From: Primulina eburnea
Lineage: Eukaryota; Streptophyta; Magnoliopsida; Lamiales; Gesneriaceae
NCBI RefSeq assembly: GCF_022965805.1
Contig: NC_133114.1
Coordinates: forward strand, 10,994,261-11,058,260
DNA length: 64,000 nucleotides
Direction: 5' to 3'
This document shows positions 10,378-20,479 of this stretch, in pieces. Position numbers and translations under genes: made by a program. Numbering within the stretch: the first letter of the stretch is position 1; the number at the start of each line of letters is the position of its first letter. The notes below the pieces were generated by a model, which was given only the letters and a program-made list of their open reading frames with translations, had not been told where the DNA came from and did no database searches.

Positions 10378-10534
10378 TGTGGGGACCCGGACGCTAATCA
10401 TCTTCTTATTAATCATCTTTGGGATTTAATTATCAGTTCTGATAAAACAGGGTCTAAAAATTTTTCTTTTTAAAATAAAGTGCGGAAGGTAATGGCATCT
10501 ACATAATATACATATCTGTATAAAAGCTACAGTT
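10378..10534 (-). repeat. 5' LTR of E2, cut by assembly gap
   Basis: Matches the start of the 4420 LTR base for base apart from about two changes, then ends in the run of N. About 1.96 kb of this LTR is missing. Confidence 0.9.
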
Positions 10535-10634
10535 NNNNNNNNNNNNNNNNNNNNNNNNNNNNNNNNNNNNNNNNNNNNNNNNNNNNNNNNNNNNNNNNNN
10601 NNNNNNNNNNNNNNNNNNNNNNNNNNNNNNNNNN
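10535..10634. other. Assembly gap (100 N)
   Basis: Exactly 100 N, a conventional placeholder for a gap of unknown size. It falls inside the E2 LTR on the left and inside the accessory gene of E3 on the right. Confidence 0.99.
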
Positions 10635-10735
10635 ATGTGGAATGTTCAGTCCAGAGTGAGTAGTGTCCACTCGTTCCTGAATTACGATTCCCTTGGGTCG
10701 AGCAGGAGCAAGAATTGAATGTCGTTTGATATTGA

Positions 10736-11836
10736 TTAAGGGAGCTGCAACTTTTGCTGATTCCTTCTATCAACTGCAGAGATGGTCTTCTTGAATAGAT
10801 CAGTTGGTGGAGGTAACTGATATTTAGCTGAAACATTAGCTGTTATAGCTTTCAAGGGAATATCCTGAATAGGCTGTTGAGCATCTGATGGCTTCAACCT
10901 CTTAGCAATGAAAGATGCCAACGTTGCTGCTGGCTTTGGCTTATGCGTCCTTTGTTTTTGGTAATCAACTGATAAGGTGTTTCCTCAAAATCTGATCCAC
11001 TGACGATCAGTTTTCTCTTGGTAGTCTTCAGTTGTGCCAGAGTCTTGGCCTTTTTAACTGATTTGGGAGCAGCCTGTTGAGTCCCAATCTCCTTTTTGAT
11101 CTTAACAAACTGATCAGGAGAGATGTCCAGTTTAGTCTTTGGTGGCTAAACATTTTTGGCATTGAAAACTTTGAATTTTGATGATCTCTCTGAATCATCA
11201 GCCACCAACCCTTTGACTGTCAGCAAATAACTCAGCTGAACTGCAAATCCTTTGGACTGCTTGGAGGATTGAAACATATTCTTCAAGACGTTGAAGATAA
11301 GGTGCTTGTAGTTAAATCTTCGTCCATCCATGATTACAGTAATGGCTTGAAATTTCTCCAAAGTTAGAGTAGCAAAAGATCATGCCTTCGCAAAAAGACC
11401 CTTTGGCTACTATATCAGCCAGTAACTGAACTTCATGCTTCAGTTCCTTCTTTGGATCGGAAACCTTGATTTTCCGTCCATCAGCAGAGAGGAGAGTCTG
11501 CATATCTTCGACATCAGATGCTTTGACTTCAGCCACATGTGCCAGTCCATCAGAAGGCAACAAGAACATTTCTCCAAAAGAATCTTCAGAGACGGTCAAC
11601 AACTGATCATTGACAGTAGAAATGATACTTCCATCAGAATTGATCTTTCCATTGGAGTAGAAGTCTTGAAGTTCTTTTGGGTAGATCTCCTGTGAAGATT
11701 GCCCCAAAAATGTCCTCAGCCCAGCTGATTCTAGCTTCAGAAATACGTTTTTGACATCGACTTCTCCAACTGATAGAATTGATCCAAAGTTGATAGCCAT
11801 AGCATTCAACATGTGAGAGATAATTTGATTTGCCAT
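10736..11836 (-). pseudogene. Sense accessory ORF of E3 (3' of pol), broken
   Basis: Starts at ATG 11836 (MANQIISHML...). The first 150 or so residues are well kept and match the E5 copy at 29807-30804 closely, including the shared phrase 'SADGRKIKVSDPKKELK'. A one-base frameshift near 11380 moves it to the frame at 11361-11146. A TAG then follows 'FNAKNV' where E5 has Gln, and it continues through a Lys-rich segment toward the gap. I do not recognise a known function. No signal peptide or membrane segment is visible, so it does not look like an envelope protein. Basic clusters suggest nuclear or nucleic-acid contact, which is inference. The rest of the gene lies beyond the gap. Confidence 0.7.
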
Positions 11837-12455
11837 TTGAAGTGAATGATTTCCTGCGAAAAAGAAAGCTTGAATTTTCTTTTGCTCTGAGAATTTTTGG
11901 TAAGCGTAAGGAAGAAGAATTGAAATGGAGCGGGTAAAATACTAATGTACGTGACTGTTCGAATTATTGGACACATGTCAGTCCAGGAAATTCTGAATAA
12001 AAGACGTGTGTACGTGTGGGAAAATCGTGTTGAAAAATACATGGATTAAAAGGGTCCACGTTTCAACTTATCATTTGCTGAAAGATAGCATTTAATGCTT
12101 TGATAATCAGTCACGTCACTCAATTTGGAATAAACATGGTTAATTTGTTAACTTATGTGAGAAGATTAGCAAGATGATCAGCTGAACGATCAGTTGTGAA
12201 ACTGTGCCTTTTCAGTTGAAAATTTACTAACCGCTGTCTTCTCAGTTAACAAATTAAAACCAATATTCCTCCTTAATAAATGCATATAATGATTACGAGA
12301 AATTTAAGCAAGACAGATTAAATAAAATCTTATGCTTAGAAGGTTAATCGTCTACTGTAATGACTTTGTTCTTTCATCTTGCTCGACCATGTGCTATAAA
12401 TAAGAGTAACTCAGTTAGTCTTAAACATATCATCAAATAATATTCAGCAGCTAGA
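11837..12455. promoter_or_regulatory. Divergent intergenic region between the two E3 accessory ORFs
   Basis: 619 bases between the start codons of the minus-strand ORF at 11836 and the plus-strand ORF at 12456, AT-rich with no ORF. It has a clear plus-strand TATA box (12395-12402). The matching interval in E4 (26373-26966) has the same divergent arrangement. Confidence 0.55.
12395..12402 (+). promoter_or_regulatory. TATA box of the antisense ORF in E3
   Basis: TATAAATA in GTGCTATAAATAAGAG, about 54 bases upstream of the ATG at 12456, on the strand opposite to gag-pol. The short distance suits a plant core promoter. Confidence 0.65.
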
Positions 12456-12875
12456 ATGGCAGGTGCAGGTAGCTCAAAGACTCCAGACATGGCTGAAAAC
12501 TTCATGAGCTCAGCTGTGGAAAAACGAAAAGCTGAGATGGAAGATGAAGTCTTCCATAAAATCCTTTGCTACTGGGAGGAGCTGCAAGGACTCCAGTTTC
12601 TCCAGGAGTGTGGGATGGCTACCACTCCCATACTGGTGGCAAAGCTGGAGAAATATCGGGAACGCTTGCACGTTGCCGAGTCGGTGGACATCTTCGAAGA
12701 TGACTATGTCTACCAGCTGATGCTCCACAAGGAAAGGAAGATCTTGGAGCGTATAGCTGACTTTGATAGCTTCCTCAAGACTTCCACTCGAGATTTAACC
12801 CGTTGGTTGAACAAGTGGAGGTATTTTGTTGAGGAAGAATTTTTTGATGTAATCCGTAACAATTTCTTCAAATGA
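12456..12875 (+). CDS. Antisense accessory ORF of E3, 139 residues, intact
   Basis: An intact ORF on the strand opposite to E3 gag-pol, between RNase H and the sense accessory ORF. The N terminus is small and Ser/Ala-rich (1-20). The rest is predicted mostly helical, with Lys/Glu-rich stretches, a 'YWEELQGLQFLQECG' segment (about 39-53) and a C-terminal 'RWLNKW' (about 115-120). Its counterpart in E4 (minus strand, 26372 to about 25950) shares the pattern W..xxLQ.LQ..G...TT, then ..V..M..HK-like spacing, and after a frameshift the WLN(K/D)W motif. No known domain is recognised and no membrane segment is seen. It would converge with pol transcripts. Function unknown; a regulator of the element is one guess. 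Confidence 0.65.
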   Translation: MAGAGSSKTPDMAENFMSSAVEKRKAEMEDEVFHKILCYWEELQGLQFLQECGMATTPILVAKLEKYRERLHVAESVDIFEDDYVYQLMLHKERKILERIADFDSFLKTSTRDLTRWLNKWRYFVEEEFFDVIRNNFFK

Positions 12876-12980
12876 ATGAATGATATTTCAGTTTATCTTT
12901 GTCTTATAATTTCCTGCAATAGTTAATCTCATCAGTTGATAAGTAATTTATAAACTGAACATAATATTTGACAAATGATT

Positions 12981-13075
12981 AACTGACATCAGTTGAAATT
13001 CAAATGGATAAAATAACGAACTGTACATAATAACTGCTAAAAAAATAACTGACATCAGTTGAAATTCAAATGGAT
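12981..13075. repeat. 66-bp tandem duplication between RNase H and antisense ORF (E3)
   Basis: The phrase AACTGACATCAGTTGAAATT with its following CAAATGGAT occurs at 12981 and again at 13047. It is rich in the AACTGA/TCAGTT word typical of the family. Confidence 0.8.
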
Positions 13076-13178
13076 GAAAGACAAACTGAATGAGCAGTAA
13101 ATGACAGTAAAACTAACATGATGACATAAATTTATTAACAACTGATATCAACAGTAAAACTGATTAGGATAAATCAAT

Positions 13179-15306
13179 TCATCCAAGTATATTCCGAAAG
13201 TGAAAAAACTTAGTCTCGGGCAATGGTTTGGTGAAGATATCAGCTGCTTGCTGTTCAGTTAAGACGTATTCCAGTCTGATGTCCTTCTTCAAGGCATGAT
13301 ATCTGATGAAGTGATGCCTGACATCTATGTGCTTGGTCCACAAGTGAAGAACTGGATTGTAGGTAATAGCAACTGTGCTTGTATTGTCACAGAATATGGG
13401 CAATTCTTTAGCATCAACTCCATAATCTCAGTTGTTGCTGAACCCAGAGCAGTTGAGCACAACAGCTTCCAGTAGCAAGGTATTCTGCTTCAGTTGTGGA
13501 AGTTGCTATGGATGTTTGCTTCTTGCTGAACCAATAGATCAGTTTGTCTCCTAGAAACTGACATGATCCACTTGTGCTTTTACGATCAAGCTTACATCCT
13601 ACATAATCTGCATCTGAATAACCAACTAAATTGAAAGATGAGTCTTTAGAATACCATAACCCAACATTTTGTGTGCCCTTAAGATATTTTAAAATACGCT
13701 TGGCAGCTGAAAAATGTGATTGCATAGGATTTTCCTGAAATCTAGCACACATACAGACAACAAATACAATATCAGGACGACTAGCAGTTAGGTACAATAA
13801 TGAACCTATTAAACCTCTGTAAAATGTCACCTCAACTGATATTCCTCCTTGATAAGTGTCCAGTTTTACTGATGAGCTCATGGGAGTACTTGCAGCTGAA
13901 CACGATTCCATGCCAAATTTCTTCAGCAACTCCTCCGTGTATTTAGTTTGACTAATAAAAGTGCCTGTCTCCAGTTGCTTCACTTGAAGTCCAAGAAAGA
14001 ATGTCAGTTCACCCATCATGCTCATTTCAAATTTTCCTGCATCAACTTAGCAAATTTATCGCATAATTTGAGGTTAGTTGACCCAAATATGATGTAATCA
14101 ACATAAATTTGAGCAAGTAAAATGTGATCATTCTTTGAAAATTTGAACAATGTCTTATCAACTGATCCTACAGGAAAAATCGTGATCAGCTAGAAATTAT
14201 GAAAGAGTTTCATACCAAGCTCTTCGATCTTGTTTAAGACCATATAAGGCTTTGTTCAAATGGTATACATGATCAGGAAAATGATGATTGACAAAACCTG
14301 GAGGTTGTTCAACATATAATTCCTCTTGCAACTGGCCATTCAGGAAAGCACTCTTTACATCCATCTGGTAGACTTTGAAGTTCTTGAATGATGCATAGGC
14401 AAGGAATATTCTGATAGCTTCCAGTTTTGCAACTAGTGCATATGTTTCATCGTAATCAATTCCTTCTTCCTACCTATATCCTTTTGCTACCAGTCTCGCC
14501 TTGTTGCGCACAACTGAACCATCTTCGTTCAGTTTATTCATGTACACCTATTTTGTACCTATAACAGTTTTTGAAACTGGTCTTGGAACAAAGTTCTAGA
14601 CATTGTTATGGGTAAACTGATTCAGCTCCTCTTGCATTGAATTTGTCCAGTTTTGATCAGCAAGAGCTTCATCAGTTTTCTTCGGTTCCAATTGCGATAC
14701 AAAAGCTGAATGAATAAATAAATTGAGCATTTGATTTCTTGTTCTTACCGGGTCAGATGGATTACCTATCACCAATTCTGGAGGATGTGATTTCTTCCAT
14801 CTGAGTTCAGCGTTTTTTGCTTCTATATTAGCAATTACTTCGGTAGGCAACTGAATGTTTTCAGTTCAGTTGCTGCATCAGTTGGTAATTGAATATTCTC
14901 AATATGCTCTTCCAACTGATTATTAGGAACAACTTCCTTTTCAACTGGTTGATCTAACACTTCTGGTTCAGGTGTTTGGAGGTTATCTCGATTGATATGA
15001 TTTTCTTCTTCATGATCATCCTCCAAACTGATATCTGTAAATCGATCAACTAGCTCAACTGGATCAGTTGGCTTATCAGTTATTGCAGTTTCATCAAAAA
15101 ACAACATGTATAGAATCTTCAACATTTAGTGTATTCTTGTTAAAGACTCTATAAGCTTTGCTAACTGACGAATATCTCAAAAATATCCCCTCTGCAGATT
15201 TAGCATCAAAGGCTTTTAAATGATTTTTGCCATTGTTAAGAATAAAACATCTGCAGCCGATATTTGAAGTAGGGAACCACACTTTTTCGTCCATGCCAGA
15301 TCTCAT
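13179..15306 (-). pseudogene. Copia reverse transcriptase and RNase H of E3, broken
   Basis: In minus-strand order: the end of integrase and an acidic linker (15306-14835), the start of reverse transcriptase (14850-14596), a degraded middle, the 'MMGELTFFLGLQVKQ' region (14025 onward), and RNase H with 'GYSDADYVGCKLDRKSTSG' and 'TEAEYLA' to the stop at 13179. The reverse transcriptase active site near 14087-14115 reads YVDY instead of YVDD, so one catalytic Asp is lost. Several stops and frameshifts occur between 14030 and 14600. RNase H is the best kept part. Confidence 0.85.
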
Positions 15307-15389
15307 AAGGTGTTTTCAAATGATTTTTATTAATTATTGATCTGTTCTAAGTATAACACATAGTGTTTACAGCCTCTGCCCAAAGCTTT

Positions 15390-16322
15390 GAGAAATACCA
15401 GAGTCAGCAAGCATTGTTCTAGCAGCTTCTTTAAGGGTCCGATTTCTCCTCTCAGCTACACTATTTTGCTGAGGAGTTCTAACTGCTGAGAGCTCATGCT
15501 TAATTCTAGCATTTTCTAAAAAATTTTAAGAAATTTGATTGTTGAATTCAGTTCCTCGATCAGATCTGATTCTATCAATTCCAACTGATTTCTCATTTAA
15601 TTATCTTTTGAAAAGCTTGATTAGTTGAAGCAGTAGTTTGGTCTTTGAATTTGAGAAAAATAACCCAAGTAAATCTTGAAAAATCATCTACAACCACCAA
15701 GGTGTATTTCATTTCCCCTAAGCTCATGACTGGTATTGGACCGAATAGAGCCATATGTAATAGCTCTAAGCCTCGGGAAGAAGATTTACGACCCTTGTTT
15801 TTAAAAGAAGATTTAACTTGTTTACCAAACTGACATGCTGAGCAAATTTTATCTTTGGTAAAATCCATTTTGGGCAAACCAGTGACAAGATCGTGATTAC
15901 TCAGATAAGCAATAGATTTACAGTTCAGGTGGTTTAATCTCTTATGCCACAACCAGTTTTTAGAAGATTTAGATGCAATAAAACATACTAGTGCATAAGG
16001 TTGATCATTCCAACTAACTTTGTAAGTGTTTTCCACACTGTTTTCCAGTTAGGATGACCTCATCAGTTGAGTCTCTGACTGAACAAGGGTGTTTGTCAAA
16101 CTGAACTGAGAATCCATTATCGCATAACTGACTGATGCTAATCAGATTATACTTGAGATTCTCAACTAATAAAACATTATTAATTATAAAGTTACCATGG
16201 ATAAGCTTACTATTACCCACAGTTTTACCTTTGGAATTATCTCCGAAACTGATGTTTGGTCCAGTGGACTTGATCAGTTGAGATAGCAAGTTTGCATCTC
16301 ATGTCATGTGTCGTGAGCACCC
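15390..16322 (-). pseudogene. Copia protease tail and integrase of E3, broken
   Basis: The protease/linker region (16289-16014) carries the 'NLKYNLISISQLCDNGFSV' phrase common to Copia proteins. Integrase begins with its HHCC zinc region (WHKRLNHLN ... CSACQFGK). The core has the Copia 'VVVDDFSRFTWV' motif. The first catalytic Asp is replaced by Ala: about 15755 reads HMALFGP where the family has HxDLFGP. The second Asp (RSDRGTEF, about 15555) and the Glu (VAERRNRT, about 15445) remain. A frameshift or stop lies near 15593. Confidence 0.85.
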
Positions 16323-16723
16323 ACTATCCAAGTACTAGATTGATTCCTTGCTTGTACCTGTTACCTGCAATCACACACAAGATATAATTCTGGTACCCTT
16401 TTCTATTTGGGTTCAAATAGTCCTTTAGGAACCCGACTTGGATTAGTCTAACTGAGTGTCCATGTTGCCGTTTTCCAGATGGTCTTTCTCGATTTGTGTG
16501 TGATTGGTGTGTAGTGTGAAGATAAGACAACATGTGATTTTGCTTTGTTCAACTGATTGTTTGGCCGATATCTTTTCTGAACTGGCTTGTTGTTATAGTA
16601 ATTGGAGTAGCCATTTGAATAATTCATACTGAATCTTTTTGACGACAGACCGCGTGAGTCAGTTAAAACTTTTGGGCTATAACCAATACCATATCTTTTA
16701 GTCTTGTTCGTACTTTCAGTAGG

Positions 16724-18365
16724 CTATTCAACCAGTTTAATTAGCTCAGTTTGTTCTTGTACCGCAACTGATTTGACAAAGTGAATGTATTTCCCTTTAT
16801 CCATATTCAGTTTTGGTCGAGTATCATTGGAAGAAATTTCATCTTGGTTACTGAACACTAAACCAGTTTTATCGGTAATTGATTTCTGTGAGTTCTGTAT
16901 TTCAGTTATTGCAACACATGATTTGTTCCAAGCCTGGATAAGCTCAGTTTGCTTTGAATTTTCAAGCATCAACTTTTGAATCATTGATTGATTACTGCTT
17001 ATTTCAGCATTGAGCTCAGCAATTTCCCCTTTGAGAATCAACACATCAACTGATACATCAGTTTTAGTTTTATTGTTAATGGGATCATTTTTCTTTGCTC
17101 TGGACTTTCAAAATATAAGGCAAGCTTGTGGTACTCGTTAACCATGTCATGAAGAGTTGAAATGAGTTCTTCTATAGTGAAATCAGTTGAGGTGTAGTCA
17201 AATACTTTTTGACTGCTTGACTCCACTTCTGTGTCACCAGCCATTAGACACTTCACTTCTTCTTCACCATCACTGGAACTACATGAGGTTTCTGGCTCTG
17301 ACTCTTTGCTGTCAGTTTCTGCCCATTTTGATTTACTCTCTTCAGCTAAGAGCACCTCATGCTTCTTCCTGAAAGACTTCTTATCATCCTTGGGTGTCTT
17401 CTTGTGCTCATATGACTTATTCTTTCTTTCAGTCGAGCCTTGACTGTCTTTCGTGGGTTTGGTACAATCAGCAATGAAATGACCGGGTTTGCCACAGTTG
17501 TAGCAAGCGTTTGATTCCTCTTCAGAATTGTTTATCTGATAATGCTTCTGGAAGTTCCCCTGATTTATCCACATAAATTTTCCAAATTTTTTTGATGAAC
17601 AATGACATGGCCTCATTGCTTAGTTGATCAGCAACCTTCTCGACTGAACCAGTTGGTTCTGTTATAACAGCAGCTAAGGCAGTTGTGACTGCTGGAGGAG
17701 AGGGTTCTCCTTCTCGAGTTTGCAGCTCAAACTCATAGACCTTCAGATCAGCAAATAGGTCATGAATATCAACCTTGTTTAGATCCTTGGACTCCTTCTT
17801 TGCCATGGTCTTAACGTCCCACTCCTTGGGAACACCTCTGATCACTTTTAATGCAACTTCTTTGTTGGTATACACTTTTCCAAGTGCATTTAGTTCACTT
17901 GATGATACAGCTGACTCTTTCATCATAATCATGCATCGATTCTACAGTTCTCATCTTGATATTATCAAACTTCTGAATAGCAACAGAAAGTTTATTCTCT
18001 TTGGTTTGTTCATTTCCTTCACAAAGCTGGATCAGCTTTACCCAAATCTCTTTAGCTGTCTTACTCATCTTGATTTTACTGAACGTTACTTTGTCCAGCG
18101 TTTTGTACAGTATGTATTTTGCTACATTGTCCAGATTTGCTTTTCTTTTCCCCTCAGCAGTCCATTCATCTCTAGGCTTTTCAATTCTATGAGGTGCCCC
18201 ATCTGCGATCGCAACTGCTTTATTGGCTTTCAGAATCTTCATTGGTCCGTCAGTGATGACGTACCACATATCATCGTCTTGTGCAGCTAAGTGAGCCTGC
18301 ATCCTGATTTTCCAATCATCGAAGTCTTCTCTGGAAAACATTGGGATCTTGTTGAAGGAAGACAT
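16724..18365 (-). pseudogene. SIRE-like gag of E3, frameshifted
   Basis: Starts at ATG 18365 (MSSFNKIPMFSREDFDDWKI), 44 bases inside the primer site. The first frame holds the gag capsid head to about 17895. A likely one-base insertion near 17897 shifts to the 17932-17522 frame, then to 17616-17038. There a clean CCHC knuckle (CYNCGKPGHFIADC) is followed by a Lys- then Glu/Asp-rich linker. The final frame 17044-16724 is a Gln/Glu/Leu-rich coiled-coil-like segment. The order matches E4 point for point. Confidence 0.85.
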
Positions 18366-18408
18366 GATGAATAGTTTGAGTCGAAATATTCTTAGACAAG
18401 ATACAACC

Positions 18409-18420
18409 GCTCTGATACCA
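18409..18420 (-). other. Primer binding site of E3
   Basis: The plus strand reads GCTCTGATACCA, the complement of TGGTATCAGAGC. It is separated from the LTR end (TG at 18423) by two bases, the same spacing as in E4. Confidence 0.9.
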
Positions 18421-18422
18421 CT

Positions 18423-19461
18423 TGAAGTGATCGGTTAGTAGGTGATAAGTGTTTGGAAGGAGGGTTGAATAAACACTCACTGATTATGTATTCTTTTCGA
18501 ATAATGGGTTCAGTTTAATGACAAACTGACACTTGGTATCTCGTCAGTCGATAACAATCACTTTAACTGAAAAGCAGTTGCGGAAGCAAACTGACTGAAT
18601 GATAGAAAAACTGATAGTAACTGAAGTAAAAAGCACACGATTTGTTTCAGGATGTTCGGAGAATAGAATAACTCCTACGTAACCCCTTCTATCACGAAGA
18701 TAGAATTTTCACTAAAAGACTTTGATCAAATATCACTTTGTACTGAACCACTTCAGTTTGGACTTAACATTACCAAACTGAAACTCTTAGTTAACAATAA
18801 ATTTTACAGTGTGACCGAATATAACACAACTGAATATAAATCTATCACAGATTTCAAAGTGCTAACAAGCTCGTAAAGGTAGCCTTGATTGCTACTGATA
18901 AATCTCATAAGAGTGGGCTCTTAATATCTGAATACGAGTGGTGATTTTAGCATAGTAATAACGAGCTTGAATAGAATAGTAGTTCACGTGATCTTTTTCT
19001 CAGCTGCTCTCTTCACCTATTTATAGGCTTCCCTCTCAACGGTAATATTAAATAACATTTGATTCTTTATATCCGTTGATTGCCACATCGATATTCTCTG
19101 ATATTCGTACACTGCAATCTCTGAAGTGCGGCGTTCCACTACTAGTTTCAGTCTGTTGTACTAATTTGTCGGTTGTCATTCTCAACTGATGACGTGTACA
19201 GCTGAGGGATCAGCTGAAAGATACTTTGCTGGAAAACTCATAACTTATTGTTTCAACTGATCATTTTCCAACTGATCAGTAAGTTAGATTTCTGCTTCAA
19301 CTGATGACGTGCATAATATTTAGCTGGTAAGCATTAATCTTCAGCTATTGACAACTAACAGTTGTAATTATTTGAGTCAGCTAAGCTCGTTGCCTTTGAT
19401 AAGTTATTCAAATACGTTTCGAAGCTTAGTTTGTCAAATCACTGAAATTTAGTTTCCAACA
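18423..19461 (-). repeat. 5' LTR of E3 (1,039 bp)
   Basis: On the minus strand it starts TGTTGGAAACTAAATTTCAG and ends ...CACTTCA. A TATA box lies on the minus strand at about 19017-19027 (plus strand CTATTTATAGG). By eye it contains about 13 AACTGA/TCAGTT words, where about one would be expected by chance. Same LTR family as E4 and E5. Confidence 0.9.
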
Positions 19462-20421
19462 TAAACCTGATCAAACTTAAATCCACTGACAGTTGCCTAA
19501 CTGAATATTAATGCGCAGGTTTTTAAAGGCAACTGAAACCAGCCGAACTGAATTTACAAAGTCAACTGACTGATCAGTTGAGATATTCAGTTGTGAGCTT
19601 ACCAGCTTCTACATATAAGCTGATCATTCAGCTGAACACGTAATCAGTTGAAAAGGACATTCAACCGACAACAGTACAAAGCAAACTGAAACTCGTAGTG
19701 GAACGCCACATTTCAGAAATTGCAGTGTACGAATGCCAGAAGTATATTGATGTGTCAATCAACGAATATAAAGAGTCAAATATTATTTAATGTTACCGTT
19801 GAAGATAAGCCTATAAATAGGTGAGAAGAGCAGTTGAGAAAACAACTCTTATCAACATGATTCATCTATTCTCTCAAGCTTGCTGTTACCCTGCTGAATT
19901 TATTACTCTCATTTGAGATTCAGAAAGCACACACTTATTAGAATTATTCGTAGCATTTGAGGCTACCTTTCGAGCTTACTAGCACAAACCATTGTATTAT
20001 TTATTTGATCTAAACAAGATCAGTTGTGCTAAGTCCAATCGAGAACTGTGAGAAATTTAGTAAATTAAGAGATTCAATCTTGGCAGTGTTAAGTCCAAAT
20101 TGAAGTGGGTTTGTACAAGTTTTGTATTGATCAAAGTCTTTTAGTGCATATCATATCCTTGTGATAGAAGGGGTGACGTAGGAGTTATTCAATCTCCGAA
20201 AATCTATAAATCTTCGTGTTGTTACTTCAGTCATTTATTCTATCTTTCAGTCAGTTTATTTCCACAACTGTAATCAGTTAAACTGATTGTCAATGACTGA
20301 CAAGATTCCTAAGTTTCATTTCATCACAAAACTGACACTTCATTCGAAAGGTTATAAAAATCGTGAGTGTTTATTCAACCCCCCATCTAAACAACTTTCA
20401 ACCAATCAACCGATCCTATCA
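19462..20421 (+). repeat. 5' LTR of E4, first ~50 bp missing
   Basis: Begins at TAAACCTGATCAAACTTAAA, which matches the family LTR from about base 51 onward (compare the reverse complement of the LTR at 26999-27804). Ends ATCCTATCA two bases before the primer site. A TATA box CTATAAATAG lies at 19811-19820. E3 abuts the missing end, so E3 probably landed inside this LTR. Confidence 0.85.
19811..19820 (+). promoter_or_regulatory. TATA box of E4 LTR
   Basis: CTATAAATAG followed by a G/A-rich leader. The minus-strand TATA of the E3 LTR at about 19020 points the other way about 800 bases to the left, making a divergent LTR promoter pair. Confidence 0.7.
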
Positions 20422-20423
20422 AG

Positions 20424-20435
20424 TGGTATCAGAGC
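20424..20435 (+). other. Primer binding site of E4
   Basis: A perfect TGGTATCAGAGC two bases after the LTR end. Confidence 0.95.
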
Positions 20436-20479
20436 AATTGAATCTTGTCTCAGAATATTCTTACTTACAACTGATCAAC

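Larger units (their letters stand above)
4420..10534 (-). mobile_element. E2: gag-only Ty3-type LTR retrotransposon (minus strand)
   Basis: The left LTR is complete (4420-6541). The right one begins at 10378 and is cut by the assembly gap. Both share TGTGGGGACCCGGACGCTAA and differ at only about two positions over the roughly 157 bases that can be compared, so the insertion is fairly recent. On the minus strand the order is 5' LTR, primer site, gag, about 2.4 kb of non-coding DNA, polypurine tract, 3' LTR. No protease, reverse transcriptase or integrase remains visible, so E2 would need enzymes from a partner. It interrupts the gag of E1. Confidence 0.85.
10635..19461 (-). mobile_element. E3: SIRE-like Ty1/Copia retrotransposon (minus strand)
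   Basis: On the minus strand the order is 5' LTR (19461-18423), primer site, gag, protease, integrase, reverse transcriptase and RNase H (the Copia order). An antisense ORF and a sense accessory ORF follow, and the element is cut by the gap before its 3' LTR. The gag and pol style fits the SIRE/Maximus lineage (my judgement, no search run). Coding parts carry many stops and frameshifts, so E3 is not autonomous. Its 5' LTR abuts the LTR of E4, which lacks its first ~50 bases, so E3 appears inserted there. Confidence 0.85.

Noticed and set aside
15645..15833. Plus-strand ORF within E3 integrase
   Set aside because: Antisense shadow of the integrase core.
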